From positions 91,381 to 155,380 of the forward strand of contig NZ_AUWY01000074.1 in the NCBI RefSeq assembly GCF_000447205.1: a DNA stretch of 64,000 bases, written 5' to 3'. Below the pieces are notes generated by a model. The model had not been told where the DNA came from. It saw only the letters and a program-made list of their open reading frames with translations, and searched no databases. Source of the DNA: Sphingobium ummariense RL-3 (GTDB taxonomy: Bacteria; Pseudomonadota; Alphaproteobacteria; Sphingomonadales; Sphingomonadaceae). Position 1 is the stretch's first letter, and each line of letters begins with the position of its first letter. The translations under genes were made by a program, and so were the position numbers. Below, piece after piece: positions 24,596-37,700 of the stretch.

Positions 24596-26755
24596 CTAAT
24601 TGTCCAGTTCCAGCATCAACGTCGCAAAGGGCGGAATGGTGACATTGGCCCATCCCTCCTCATCGGCGTGGACCTGGCCCATATTGCCCATGCCGCTGCC
24701 GCCATATGCCGAAGCGTCGCTGTTCAATATCTCCCGCCAGCGCCCCGCCGCGGGCAGGCGCAGGCGATAGCCGTGGCGCAGCACCGGCGTGAAGTGGCTG
24801 ATCACCACCACCGTCGGAACGCCAGGCGCCCGCCGCTGCCAGGCGAAGACCGAGTCCGCCGCCGCGTCGACCAGCACCCATTCGAACCCTTCCGGCTCGC
24901 AATCGCGGCGGTGCAGCGCGGGATGCTCGCGATAGATCCGGTTGAGGTCGCTGACCAGCAGCTGCATCCCCCGGTGCGGTGCGTGGTCGAGCAGATGCCA
25001 GTCCAGACTGCTCGCCTCGCTCCATTCGGCGCGCTGGGCGAATTCCTGTCCCATGAACAGCAGCTTCTTGCCGGGATAGCCCCACATCATCCCGTAATAA
25101 GCGCGCAGCGTGGCGAATTTCTGCCAGTCGTCCCCCGCCATCTTGTGCAGCAGCGACGACTTGCCGTGCACGACCTCGTCATGACTGAGGGCCAGAACAA
25201 AATTTTCGGTAAAGGCGTAGAGCAGGCCGAAGGTGATGTCGTCATGATGATGCGCCCTGTGCACCGGCTCGCGCGCCAGATAGCGCAGCGTGTCGTGCAT
25301 GAAGCCCATGTTCCATTTAAAGCCGAAGCCCAGGCCCCCGGCATGCACCGGATGCGACACATTGGGCCAGCTGGTCGATTCCTCGGCGATGGTCATGACG
25401 CCGGGATGGGTGCCGTAGAGCGCCTTGTTCATGTCCTGGAGAAAGCGGACGGCCTCCACATTCTCCCGCCCGCCCTGGGCATTAGGCACCCATTCCCCTT
25501 CCTTGCGGGAATAGTCGAGGTAGAGCATCGATGCGACCGCATCGACCCGCAACCCGTCGACATGGTAGCGCTCCGCCCAGAAGAGCGCGTTGTTGACCAG
25601 AAATTGCGCCACTTCCCGCCGGCCGAAATTGTAGATCGCGGTGTTCCAGTCGGGGTGGAAGCCCTTGCGGGGGTCGGCATGTTCGTACAGCGCCGTGCCG
25701 TCGAAACGGGCGAGCCCGTGCTCGTCGGTCGGGAAATGGGCCGGCACCCAGTCGAGGATCACCCCGACGCCTGCCCGGTGCGCGCCGTCGACGAAGCGGG
25801 CAAATCCCTCCGGATCGCCAAATCGCGCGGTAGGCGCATAGAGGCCCAGCGTCTGATAGCCCCAGCTCGGGTCATAGGGATATTCGCTGATCGGCAGGAA
25901 TTCGATATGGGTGAAGCCCATGCCGACGACATAGGGGATCAGGCGATGCGCCAGCGCATCCCAGCTGAGGAAATTCCCCTGCTCGTCGCGCTGCCAGGAT
26001 CCGGCATGAACCTCGTAGATGCTGATCGGCTCGCGGCGCGCATCAGCCTCCGCCCAATAGCGGCGGTGCCGGTCATCGCCCCAGGCATGAGCCGGAGGAT
26101 CGCCGACGATCGAGGCGGTGGAAGGGCGCAGCTCCGTGCGGAAGGCGAAGGGATCGGCCTTGAGCGGCAGCACCACACCATCGCGGCCCACAATCTCGAA
26201 CTTGTAGGGGCTGCCAGGGCCGACATCGGGCAGGAAGATTTCCCAGACGCCCGCATCCTGCCGGTGCCGCATCGGGCCGCGGCGCCCGTCCCAGCGATTG
26301 AAGTCGCCGACCACCGACACGCGGCGGGCGTTGGGGGCCCAGACGGCGAAATGCGTGCCCTCCACGCCTTCATGCGCGATGCAATGGGCACCCATCTTGT
26401 CGAACAGACGGTCGTGGGACCCTTCCGCGAAATAATAATCGTCGAGCGGCCCCAGCACCGGACCGAAGCTGTAGGGATCGGTCAGCCAGTAATCGCCGCC
26501 ATCGGCATAGTGCGCCTGATAGCGCAGCGGCCGGCGTTCCTTGACCGTCACTTTGCCGTGAAACAGCCCGTCGGAATGGACGGCAGGCAGTTCGCCCACC
26601 GCCTCTCCCTCCAGCGTATGGGCGACGACGCGCACCGCCTCCGGCAGGAACACGGTGGCCGTGCAGCCCTTCCCCGCCGGATGAACGCCGAGCGTCGCAA
26701 AGGGATCGTCCTCCCGCCCTTCGACCAGCCTGGCGATCTGCTCCGGCGTCAGCAC
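24596..26755 (-). CDS. glgB: 1,4-alpha-glucan branching enzyme
   Basis: A 719-residue GH13 branching enzyme. An N-terminal domain ([16 protein letters not shown]) and a CBM48 ([21 protein letters not shown]) precede the barrel; catalytic residues are the Asp in [16 protein letters not shown], Glu in [10 protein letters not shown] and the distal Asp in [13 protein letters not shown]. The first codon is GTG, with the preceding gene's stop 18 bases away. It creates alpha-1,6 branches in the polymer made by GlgA. Confidence 0.96.
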   Translation of the reverse strand: MLTPEQIARLVEGREDDPFATLGVHPAGKGCTATVFLPEAVRVVAHTLEGEAVGELPAVHSDGLFHGKVTVKERRPLRYQAHYADGGDYWLTDPYSFGPVLGPLDDYYFAEGSHDRLFDKMGAHCIAHEGVEGTHFAVWAPNARRVSVVGDFNRWDGRRGPMRHRQDAGVWEIFLPDVGPGSPYKFEIVGRDGVVLPLKADPFAFRTELRPSTASIVGDPPAHAWGDDRHRRYWAEADARREPISIYEVHAGSWQRDEQGNFLSWDALAHRLIPYVVGMGFTHIEFLPISEYPYDPSWGYQTLGLYAPTARFGDPEGFARFVDGAHRAGVGVILDWVPAHFPTDEHGLARFDGTALYEHADPRKGFHPDWNTAIYNFGRREVAQFLVNNALFWAERYHVDGLRVDAVASMLYLDYSRKEGEWVPNAQGGRENVEAVRFLQDMNKALYGTHPGVMTIAEESTSWPNVSHPVHAGGLGFGFKWNMGFMHDTLRYLAREPVHRAHHHDDITFGLLYAFTENFVLALSHDEVVHGKSSLLHKMAGDDWQKFATLRAYYGMMWGYPGKKLLFMGQEFAQRAEWSEASSLDWHLLDHAPHRGMQLLVSDLNRIYREHPALHRRDCEPEGFEWVLVDAAADSVFAWQRRAPGVPTVVVISHFTPVLRHGYRLRLPAAGRWREILNSDASAYGGSGMGNMGQVHADEEGWANVTIPPFATLMLELDN

Positions 26756-26773
26756 CCTATCCGCGACCTTCCG

Positions 26774-29239
<2,466 letters not shown>

Positions 29240-29379
29240 GGCAGCGTCACCCCCTGCTGAGTCTGGGAAATCATGGCACAGCGCCAGCGCGGGCCAAAGC
29301 AATTTTGCAGCGCAGCAACATATCTGCGGTGCGAAAGGTTCCTCATCGCCGCGGTGCGGCACGCCGGTTCCGTGTGGTG

Positions 29380-30582
29380 CTAGGCCCGGCTATGAACGAT
29401 CGCGCGACGGATGCCTGCGCGGAACTGGTTGCGGATAGGATGGGTGCTGGACGGGAGATGCTGGGTCATGAGGATGCCGATCAGCCGCTCGACCGGATTG
29501 ATATAGAAGAAGGTGGAGAAGATGCCGCCCCAGTAGAATTCCTGCGAAGCAAGATCCACCGCGAAGCCGAGACCGAAGCCGATCCCGCTATAGTCCGCCT
29601 CGCTGAACATCGCGCGCGAGAGGCTGGCGAGGTCGCTGCCGCCCGGGAGCTGGTTGCTGCGCATCGCAGCGACGGTCTGCGGCTTCAGTAGCCGGGCGCC
29701 GTCCAGTTCGCCACCGCGCAGCAGCATGCGGGCAAAGCGGTGATAGTCCGCTACGCTGGAGACGAGGCCACCGCCGCCTGACAGGAAGCGCCCCTTCTGC
29801 CGCCACCGACTGCGGGCGCCACGATCCCCGACCACCAGCTTGTTCTGATCGTCGAGCCGCCACGCGTCGGCCATCCGGTCCAGCCGATCCGTCGACAGGA
29901 CGAAGGTCGTGTCCGGCATACCGAGCGGATCGAAGATGCGACTGCGGAAACAGCTTTCGAGGTCGAGGCCGCTCAACCGTTCCACCACGACGCCCAGCAC
30001 GTCCGTTGAAACCGAATAGTTCCAGCGATCCCCCGGCGAAAATTCCAGCGTCAGGCCGGCAAGGGCGGCGATGAATTCGTCGGATGTGCGCTTCTGCTGG
30101 AATTCATCCAGCCCCAGTTCCCGGTAGCGCGCGTCGATGGACGTCCGCCGCTGCAACCCGTAGGTAAGGCCCGAGGTGTGGCGCAGAAGATCGATCATCC
30201 GCATCGGCTGCCGGACCTTGCGCCCGCCCTTCGGCCCCACGCGCAGCCCCGCGAATTCCGGGATTATGTTGGTCACCGGATCGTCAAGCGCGACCAGCCC
30301 CTGTTCCACCAGCATCATGAACGCGACCGATGTCACGGGCTTGGTCATCGACGCGATGCGATAGAGCGCGTTTTCCCGCAGCGGCTGGCCCGTCGCCCGC
30401 GCCCTGCCCTTGCAAAAGGATAGCAGCGGCTGCTCGTCGCGGGAGACGAGAAGCTGGAGATGCGGCAGCTTTCCGCTGGCGACATAGGTTTCGTCGAGAA
30501 AGGTGGCGAGGGCCGCCAACGCGTCGGGGTCCATGCCCGCCGCGCGCGCCGCTTCGCCGTCGATACCTTTGTTCGTCATCAT
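29380..30582 (-). CDS. Serine hydrolase of the beta-lactamase/EstB family
   Basis: A 400-residue protein of the class C beta-lactamase fold (PF00144). The SxxK motif is SMTK in YRIASMTKPVTSVAF; the second catalytic motif is YSV in WNYSVSTDVLG, and LLRHTSGLTYG is a family hallmark. GGAGG lies 7 bases before the ATG at 30582, which decides the start. There is no signal peptide, so it is likely a cytoplasmic esterase or peptidase rather than a beta-lactamase. It diverges from the ECF sigma gene. Confidence 0.88.
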   Translation of the reverse strand: MMTNKGIDGEAARAAGMDPDALAALATFLDETYVASGKLPHLQLLVSRDEQPLLSFCKGRARATGQPLRENALYRIASMTKPVTSVAFMMLVEQGLVALDDPVTNIIPEFAGLRVGPKGGRKVRQPMRMIDLLRHTSGLTYGLQRRTSIDARYRELGLDEFQQKRTSDEFIAALAGLTLEFSPGDRWNYSVSTDVLGVVVERLSGLDLESCFRSRIFDPLGMPDTTFVLSTDRLDRMADAWRLDDQNKLVVGDRGARSRWRQKGRFLSGGGGLVSSVADYHRFARMLLRGGELDGARLLKPQTVAAMRSNQLPGGSDLASLSRAMFSEADYSGIGFGLGFAVDLASQEFYWGGIFSTFFYINPVERLIGILMTQHLPSSTHPIRNQFRAGIRRAIVHSRA

Positions 30583-30774
30583 TGCTTCGCCTCCCGCTCC
30601 CTTCTTCCGTTCGCCCTGCGCCTGAACGGAGGAGGTTATGATGCCGGCTCTAGATGAACGGAGTCGCAGCCGTAAATGATTCATCGCGCCCGCCCTAGCC
30701 TTCAATGATTGCATGTCGCGAGCGCCGGCATTATGGCAACCGGCCTTGTCGCCTCGCACTGGACCGTCTTGGGC

Positions 30775-31287
30775 ATGGCCACCGGCCTTTCCGCCATCTT
30801 CCTCGCCAATCGCGCCGCGTTGCTGCGCTTTGTCCGCGCGCGCGGTGCGGGCGACGACGCGGAAGACGTCATCCAGGAAATGTGGATGAAGCTGGAGGCC
30901 AAGGATCTCGGCCCCGTCGCCGACCCCCTGCCCTATCTTTACCGCATGGCAAACAACCTGATGCTGGACCGTTATCGGTCCGCGACGCGGCGCGAGCGGC
31001 GGGAGCAGGACTGGGCGGAAGGCGCTGGCGGGGTGATGGCCGATCCCAGCGAGGACCTGGCCGTCGACGAACGCATGATCCTGGCGCAGCGGCTGCGGGA
31101 GGCGGAGAAAGTGTTACGCGAGTTGGGCCCGCGTGTCGAACTGGTGTTCCGCCGCTTCCGCCTGGAAGGCGTCGGCCAGCGGCAGATTGCCGAGGATCTG
31201 GGGGTCAGCCTGACCACCGTGGAAAAGGACCTGCAGAAGGCCTATCGCGCCATGCTGGCCCTTCGACTGAGGCTCGATACGGAATGA
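30775..31287 (+). CDS. ECF RNA polymerase sigma factor, FecI-like
   Basis: A 170-residue extracytoplasmic-function sigma factor. Region 2 reads LSAIFLANRAALLRFVRARG...DDAEDVIQEMWMKL and region 4 LRELGPRVELVFRRFRLEG followed by the helix-turn-helix RQIAEDLGVSLTTVEKDLQKAYRAM. The start is uncertain: ATG at 30775 gives the usual length, ATG at 30733 would add 14 residues. Next come a FecR-like regulator and a TonB receptor with a signalling domain, the standard cell-surface signalling arrangement. Confidence 0.9.
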   Translation: MATGLSAIFLANRAALLRFVRARGAGDDAEDVIQEMWMKLEAKDLGPVADPLPYLYRMANNLMLDRYRSATRRERREQDWAEGAGGVMADPSEDLAVDERMILAQRLREAEKVLRELGPRVELVFRRFRLEGVGQRQIAEDLGVSLTTVEKDLQKAYRAMLALRLRLDTE

Positions 31288-31324
31288 GCAGGGCCGCGAC
31301 GTCTCACCCACCGAGGGGCAGTGT

Positions 31325-32272
31325 ATGAACGGGGCTGAGGCCATGATCCATGAAGCGGCGATCGGATGGGTGATCCGAACGCGCGATCCGGAATTTACCG
31401 ACTGGGAAGGCTTCACGGCCTGGCTGGAAGCCGATCCCGGCCATGCGGCGGCGTATGACGCGCTGATGGCGGCGGACGCGGACCTGCCCTCGCTGCTGCC
31501 AGAGAACCCGGTCGGTATGCCGGAGCCGGCGAATGACCCCGGCGAGCGACGATCCCGTCCCTGGCGCTGGGTCGGCGGGGGCGCGATCGCGGCGGCGCTG
31601 GTCGCGGCCATTTCCATCGGCAGCTGGAATCGCACCGACATCTATTCGGTCACCACCCGTCCCGGCGAGACGAGGACCATCGCCCTGGAGGACGGCACGC
31701 GGATCGACCTCAACGGCGGCACGACGCTGCGGCTGGACCGCAAGAATATGCGCTTTGCCGCCCTGGACGCGGGCGAGGCCGCGTTCACCGTGCGGCACGA
31801 CGCGGCCGACCCGTTTCGGGTGACGGTGGGCGAAGCGGTGTTCGAGGACGCGGGGACAGTGTTCAATATCGTCCATGCATCCGGCGCCACCCGCATCGGC
31901 GTATCGGAGGGCAAGGTCATCTACAACCCGCAAGCGGAGGCGATCGCCCTACCCGCGGGCCGCGCGCTGACCGACGACGCCAGCGGCCTGCACCTGATGG
32001 CGGTCGCGCCCGAGGCGGTGGCGAGCTGGCGTCAGGGCAGCCTGGTCTATGCCAACGCCGCCGTCGGCGACATCGGGCAGGACATCGCCCGATCGCTGGG
32101 CGTGCGGCTGACGATCGCGCCCGGCGCGCAGGCGATGCGCTTCACCGGCACGATCCGGCTGGATCGCAATCCCGAACGCTTCTTCGCCACGGCCGCGCCG
32201 CTGATGGGGTTGAGCGCAGTTCGGCAGGGGGACGGATGGGTGCTGAAGGAAGGGCATGGGCCGCAAAGCTGA
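31325..32272 (+). CDS. FecR-family anti-sigma/sigma regulator
   Basis: A 315-residue single-pass inner membrane protein. The N-terminal cytoplasmic part (AAIGWVIRTRDPEFTDWEGFTAWLEADPGHAAAYD) binds the sigma factor; the membrane helix is WVGGGAIAAALVAAISIGSW, and the periplasmic FecR domain starts YSVTTRPGETRTIALEDGTRIDLNGG. The C-terminal part resembles an STN-contacting domain. GAGGGG precedes the ATG. It overlaps the receptor gene by 17 bases and passes the receptor signal to the sigma factor. Confidence 0.92.
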   Translation: MNGAEAMIHEAAIGWVIRTRDPEFTDWEGFTAWLEADPGHAAAYDALMAADADLPSLLPENPVGMPEPANDPGERRSRPWRWVGGGAIAAALVAAISIGSWNRTDIYSVTTRPGETRTIALEDGTRIDLNGGTTLRLDRKNMRFAALDAGEAAFTVRHDAADPFRVTVGEAVFEDAGTVFNIVHASGATRIGVSEGKVIYNPQAEAIALPAGRALTDDASGLHLMAVAPEAVASWRQGSLVYANAAVGDIGQDIARSLGVRLTIAPGAQAMRFTGTIRLDRNPERFFATAAPLMGLSAVRQGDGWVLKEGHGPQS

Positions 32273-34697
32273 CATCGTTCTTGCCACCGCCCTCGCTTTA
32301 GCAGCCACATCGCCAGCGCATGCGGCGGACGGACAATCGATCAGCATCGCCCAGGGCAGCCTGGGCGAGGCAAGCATTGCGCTCGGCCGACAAGCGGGCG
32401 TCAGCATCGGCATGTCCGACCAGTCGCTTGCCCGCATTCCCACACGCGCGGTCAAGGGCCGCCTCTCGGTCGAACAGGCGCTGCGCCGCCTGCTGAAGGA
32501 CAGCGGCGCCGTCGCCCAGCGGATCGACGAGAGAACATGGCGTATCGTCCGCGCGCCGCACCCCGCGCCTGCCACACGGGCGCCGGTGACCACCGCCGCG
32601 CTGGCACCGGTGGAGCAGCAGCCGGTGGCCGAAATCGTCGTCACCGCCTCCAAACGCGACCTGCCGCTGCCCCGCTATCCCGGCATGGTCGATGCGGTGG
32701 ACAACGGCGCCTTTACCAGCGGGGAAGCTGCGGGCGGCACCGCCACCCTGCTCGCGCGCATAGCCAGCCTCAGTTCCACCCACGCCGGATCGGGCCGCAA
32801 CAAGCTGTTCATCCGCGCCATCGCGGATTCCGGCGTGGTCGGGCCGACCCAGGCCACCACGGGACAATATTTCAACGACCTGCGGCTGAACTATGCGGCC
32901 CCCGATCCCGACCTGCGCCTGTATGACGTGCGCGGCGTCGAGGTGCTGGAAGGGCCGCAGGGCACGCTGTACGGCGCGGGGTCGCTGGGGGGCATCATCC
33001 GCATCATGCCCAACCCACCCAATCTGGGCGAAACGGGTGGGCAGCTGTCGATGGGCCTGGCCGCTCCCCAGCATGGCGACCCGGGCGGCGACGTGGCCGC
33101 AACGCTCAACCTGCCCATCGTGCCGGAAAAGCTGGCGCTGCGCGTCGTCGGCTATGGCGTGCAGGATGGCGGCTATATCGACGACGTCCAGCGCGACAAG
33201 GACGACGTCAACCGCACGCGGACATGGGGCGGACGCGCCGCGCTGCGCTTCGCGCCCGACGACGACTGGACCATCGACCTCAACGGGCTCTACCAGGAGA
33301 TCAAGGCCGACGACGCACAATATGCAGCGAAGGACGTCGGTCGCCTGGAACGCGCATCGGGCGTCGCCCAGCCCTATTCCTCGACCTACGGGCTGGTGAA
33401 CCTGCGGGTCGAGCGCCAATGGGACAACCTTCGCTTCGTGTCCTCGACCGGTTATGTGCGGCAGGCTCTGAACGAAAGCTACGACGCCACGGTCGAGAAG
33501 GATGTTCCCGCCCTCTTTCGCCAGCGCAACAGGGTCAACATCTTCTCGACCGAGAACCGGCTGGTGCGCGACCTGGATAATGGCCTGGGTTGGATATTGG
33601 GCGCGTCCTATCTGGAAAGCAGTTCGGACCTGCGCCGATCGCTGACGTCAGACGTGTTCAGGGTCGTCCCGGTGCAGGCGTCCGCCATTCCCGGCGTGCC
33701 GCTCTACGGCTTCGGCCGGGTGGCAACCACCACCGGCGTGCATAACGAGATCAAGGAAGCGACGCTGTTCGGCGAAGCCTCGTTCGAACCGATACGGGGG
33801 CTGGTGGCAACCGTCGGCGGGCGATGGACCAACAGTCGCCTGTCAGGCCGGGCGATCGACCCCATCGCCCTGCTGTCCTTTGCCGAGATCGCCCGGGCGG
33901 AGGCGCAGGCCGACCGTACCGAAAGCGTCTTCCTTCCTTCTGTCGGGCTGCTTACCGACGCCATCGCCGGCATGACGCTCTATGCCCGCTTCCAGCAGGG
34001 TTTCCGCCCCGGGGGGCTGGCGGTCGACGACCAGCGCATCCAGCGCTTTCAGAACGACCGCGCCTCCACCGTGGAAGTCGGGTTCCGCCAGGGCGTGCCG
34101 GGCCGCGACCTCGTCGCACTTTCGGGCAATGTCGCCTATACCGAGTGGCGCGACATCCAGGCCGACGTCACCGATCGCATCGGCCTGCCCACCACGGCCA
34201 ATATCGGCGATGGGCGCATCTACACGGTCGAGGGGCGGATCGTGTTGCGCCCGGTGCCCCGACTGACGCTGGATGGCAGCATCATCTACAATGACAGCCG
34301 GCTGACCCGCCCGGCAGAGTTCGTGACCACCCTGTCCTATCGTGGACAGTCGCTGACCCTGCCCAATGTCGCCAATCTGGGCGGCCGCGTCGCGTTCGAC
34401 TATCGGACGCCGGTCGGCAAGGACATGGGCCTGCGCATCGGCGGGTCGGCCCGCTATGTCGGCAAGTCGCGCCTGGGCGTCGGGCCGATCCTGGGCCGGA
34501 CGCAGGGCGATTATGTCGACACCAGCCTGACCGCCGCGCTGCGCAAGGGCGCCGTCGAGCTGTCGCTGTCGCTGACCAACCTGCTCGACAGCGACGGCAA
34601 CCGGTTCTCGCTGGGAACGCCGTTCGACCTCAGCACCGACTATTACACGCCGCTGCGCCCCCGCACCGTCCGTGTGGGCCTGGATTTCGCCTTCTAG
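32256..34697 (+). CDS. TonB-dependent receptor with signalling (STN) domain
   Basis: An 813-residue outer membrane transducer. After a signal peptide (ATALALAATSPAHAA) comes an STN domain (SISIAQGSLGEASIALGRQA to about residue 100), a plug with a TonB-box-like EIVVTASKR around 127 and GVEVLEGPQGTLYGAGSLGG, then a 22-strand barrel ending in Phe (VGLDFAF). The STN domain plus upstream sigma/FecR pair shows it controls its own expression on ligand binding. The plug GPQGTLYGAGSLGG form is common in sphingomonad receptors of unknown substrate, so iron is not certain. Confidence 0.92.
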   Translation: MGRKADIVLATALALAATSPAHAADGQSISIAQGSLGEASIALGRQAGVSIGMSDQSLARIPTRAVKGRLSVEQALRRLLKDSGAVAQRIDERTWRIVRAPHPAPATRAPVTTAALAPVEQQPVAEIVVTASKRDLPLPRYPGMVDAVDNGAFTSGEAAGGTATLLARIASLSSTHAGSGRNKLFIRAIADSGVVGPTQATTGQYFNDLRLNYAAPDPDLRLYDVRGVEVLEGPQGTLYGAGSLGGIIRIMPNPPNLGETGGQLSMGLAAPQHGDPGGDVAATLNLPIVPEKLALRVVGYGVQDGGYIDDVQRDKDDVNRTRTWGGRAALRFAPDDDWTIDLNGLYQEIKADDAQYAAKDVGRLERASGVAQPYSSTYGLVNLRVERQWDNLRFVSSTGYVRQALNESYDATVEKDVPALFRQRNRVNIFSTENRLVRDLDNGLGWILGASYLESSSDLRRSLTSDVFRVVPVQASAIPGVPLYGFGRVATTTGVHNEIKEATLFGEASFEPIRGLVATVGGRWTNSRLSGRAIDPIALLSFAEIARAEAQADRTESVFLPSVGLLTDAIAGMTLYARFQQGFRPGGLAVDDQRIQRFQNDRASTVEVGFRQGVPGRDLVALSGNVAYTEWRDIQADVTDRIGLPTTANIGDGRIYTVEGRIVLRPVPRLTLDGSIIYNDSRLTRPAEFVTTLSYRGQSLTLPNVANLGGRVAFDYRTPVGKDMGLRIGGSARYVGKSRLGVGPILGRTQGDYVDTSLTAALRKGAVELSLSLTNLLDSDGNRFSLGTPFDLSTDYYTPLRPRTVRVGLDFAF

Positions 34698-34795
34698 GAC
34701 CGATCGATATTCAGCCCTGACGGGATTGCGACGTCGGCGCCGTCCCCTCCGCACGCGCGCACCCCAATAGAGGCGCGGCACGCAGAGGAGACATC

Positions 34796-37700
34796 ATGCG
34801 ACATCTTTTGGCCTGCACGGCCATCGCCCCCGTTCTTGCGGCCCTGACGATCGGGCAGGCGGCGGCGGAAACCAACATCAGCAGCGCCACCACCGCCCCT
34901 GTCAGGACGTCCACCATCGCCAATGGCGGAGCGGATTCCATCACGGTGCAATCGGCCGGTTCCATCACCGTGACGAGCGGCGCCGCGATCACCCAGGATT
35001 CCAATCATGCCGTCAACAATGCCGGCGGGCTGAGGATTACCGGCGCCGACAATGCGACCGGCATCCTGGCCGCGCCAGGCACCAGCGCCGACATCACCAG
35101 CAGCGGCACGATCACGATCGACGAGGATTATACTCCTACGGACTCGGACAGCGACGGCGACGTGGACGGCGCGTTTGCCACGGGCGCCAACCGCAACGGC
35201 ATATGGGTTCAGGCCGGCGCGCCGCACAGCGGATCGATCACCACCAGCGGCACCATCGCGATCGAGGGCAATAATTCCGCCGGCATCCGCATCGATGCGC
35301 CGATGACGGGGAACATATCGACCAGCGGCTCCATCGCGGTGACGGGTAACAACAGCTATGGCATCGCGACCAACGACGTTGCCGGCAACGTCACCATCCA
35401 AGGCGGAGTCTCCGCGCTGGGCGCCAACAGCACGGGCGTCGGCCTGCTGGGCGACATCAACGGCGCGCTCAAGATCCAGGGAACGGTCAGCAGCACCGGC
35501 TATCGATCGACCACCCGGCCCAGCGACACCAGCAAGCTGGATGCCGACGACCTGCTTCAGGGCGGATCGGCCGTGCGGATCGCGGGCAATGTGACCGGCG
35601 GCGTGATTTTCGACATCCCGCCAACCCGCACCGATCAGGATGACGACGACGACACCGATATCGACGACGACGGCCTGACCGACAGCACCGAAGGTTCCGC
35701 CTCGGTCGTCACCTATGGATCGGCCGCGGCGGTACAGGTCGGCGCGGCTGACCAGGACACCAGCATCGGCGCAGTCGCTGCCGACAGTTCCGGCTACGGC
35801 TTCATCGTCAAGGGCACGATCGCGGGCTCCGGCGTCTATGACGGGGTGGACGGCAATGGCCTGGTGATCGGTGGCCTGGGCGGCGATGTTTCCATAGCCA
35901 GGGGTATCCTCGTCTCCGGCACGGTGGTCGGCATCTCCTACGACAGCAACGCGACCGGCCTGCGGCTGGGATCCGGGGCAAGCGCGGACACCATCGAGGT
36001 TTCCGGCACGGTCGGCGCCAACGGATCGACCAAGGCGGGCACCGCCGCGCACGCGCTGGTGATCGACCAGGGCGCGCAGGTCGGCACGATCAAGGTCAGC
36101 GGCAATATCACCGCCACCGGCCTCAGCACCGAGAACGGGACCGCGGTCGCCATCCTCGACAGGTCGGGAACGGTGTCGAATGTCTCCAACACCGGGAGGA
36201 TCGTCGCCACCGGTGGCAAGTCCGGATCGAACATCGCCATCGACCTCAGCGCCAACGGCAGCGGCGTGACGCTGACGCAGGCGGCGGCATCCTCCACCGC
36301 GGCCGCGCCACAGATCGCTGGCGACATCCGCCTGGGATCAGGCAATGACGTGGTGACCGTTTCGGCCGGCACCGTCACCGGCAATGTGGACCTGGGCGCG
36401 GGTGCCGACCGGGTGTCGCTGTCGGGCTCCTCGTCCCTCGCCGGCAATCTGCGCTATGGCGGCGGAAATGGCGCGCTGGCGCTGGCCGGTACGTCGCGCA
36501 TGGCGGGCGATGTCGATTTCGGCGGAGGGGCGAACACGCTCACCCTGTCGGACACGGCGTCCTATACCGGCAGGATCAGCAATGCCGCACAGACCGCCGT
36601 GGTACTGAACGGCGGCACGCTGGACGCGACCAACGCGGGCCCGGTCGCGCTCGCTTCGCTGAGCGCAAGCAGCGGATCGGCCATCGGCGTCACCATCGAC
36701 GCGAAAAACGGCACACACACCAGCTATGACGTCGGCGGCGCGGCGAGCTTTGCCAACGGGTCGAAGGTCAAGGTCGGGCTGACCCAAGTCAGGGGATCAG
36801 AAGGCGACTATGTCATCGTTCGGGCCGGATCGCTGTCTGGCGCCCCGACCAGCGCCGAAGCCACGCAGCTTCCCTATCTGTTCAAAGGGTCGGTGTCGGG
36901 CAACAGCACGACCGGCGAGGTGACGCTGTCGATCGCGGCGAAGAGCACGGATGAGCTGGGGCTGAGCGGATCGCGGGCGCGCGCCTATCAGGCGGTGTTC
37001 AACGCGCTGGACAATGACAGCGCCGTCGCCAACGCCTATCTGGGCATCGCCGACAGTGCGACGCTGAACGCCAACCTGCAGCAGATGCTGCCCGACCATG
37101 CGGGCGGCACCTTCGAATCGGTGACTTCCGGATCGCGCGCCACCGCGCGCATCCTGTCCGATCCGGGCGGCATCTATCGCACGCGCGACGGCCGTCTGGG
37201 CTTCTGGCTGCAGCAGGTCGGGTTCGGCAGCTCGAAGAGTGTCGGCAGCACCGGATCCTACGACATCCAGGGCTGGGGTGCCGGCGGCGGCGCGGAATAT
37301 CTGACCGGGCTCGGCGCCTTCGGCGCATCGATCGCCTATATCCACGGCAGCGATTCGGACGGCGGATCCGACAATGCGGTCGATTCCGACCAGTGGGAAC
37401 TTGCGGCGCACTGGCGCGGCAGCTGGGGTCCGCTTCAGGCCTTTGCCCGTGCATCGGGCGCCAAGATCGACTTCCAAGGCACCCGCCATTTTTCCAGCGG
37501 CGACGTAGTGCGCACGGCAAGGGGCGACTGGTCGGGCACGCTGTGGTCGGCGACGGCCGGCGCGTCCTACGAGTTGCGGTTCAATCGCCTGAGCGTCCGC
37601 CCCGGCGCGGGCATCGACTATTACCGCCTGAAGGAGGACGGCTATAGCGAGCAGGGCGGCGGCGATGCCTTCAACCTCACCGTGCTGGGCCGGACCAGCG

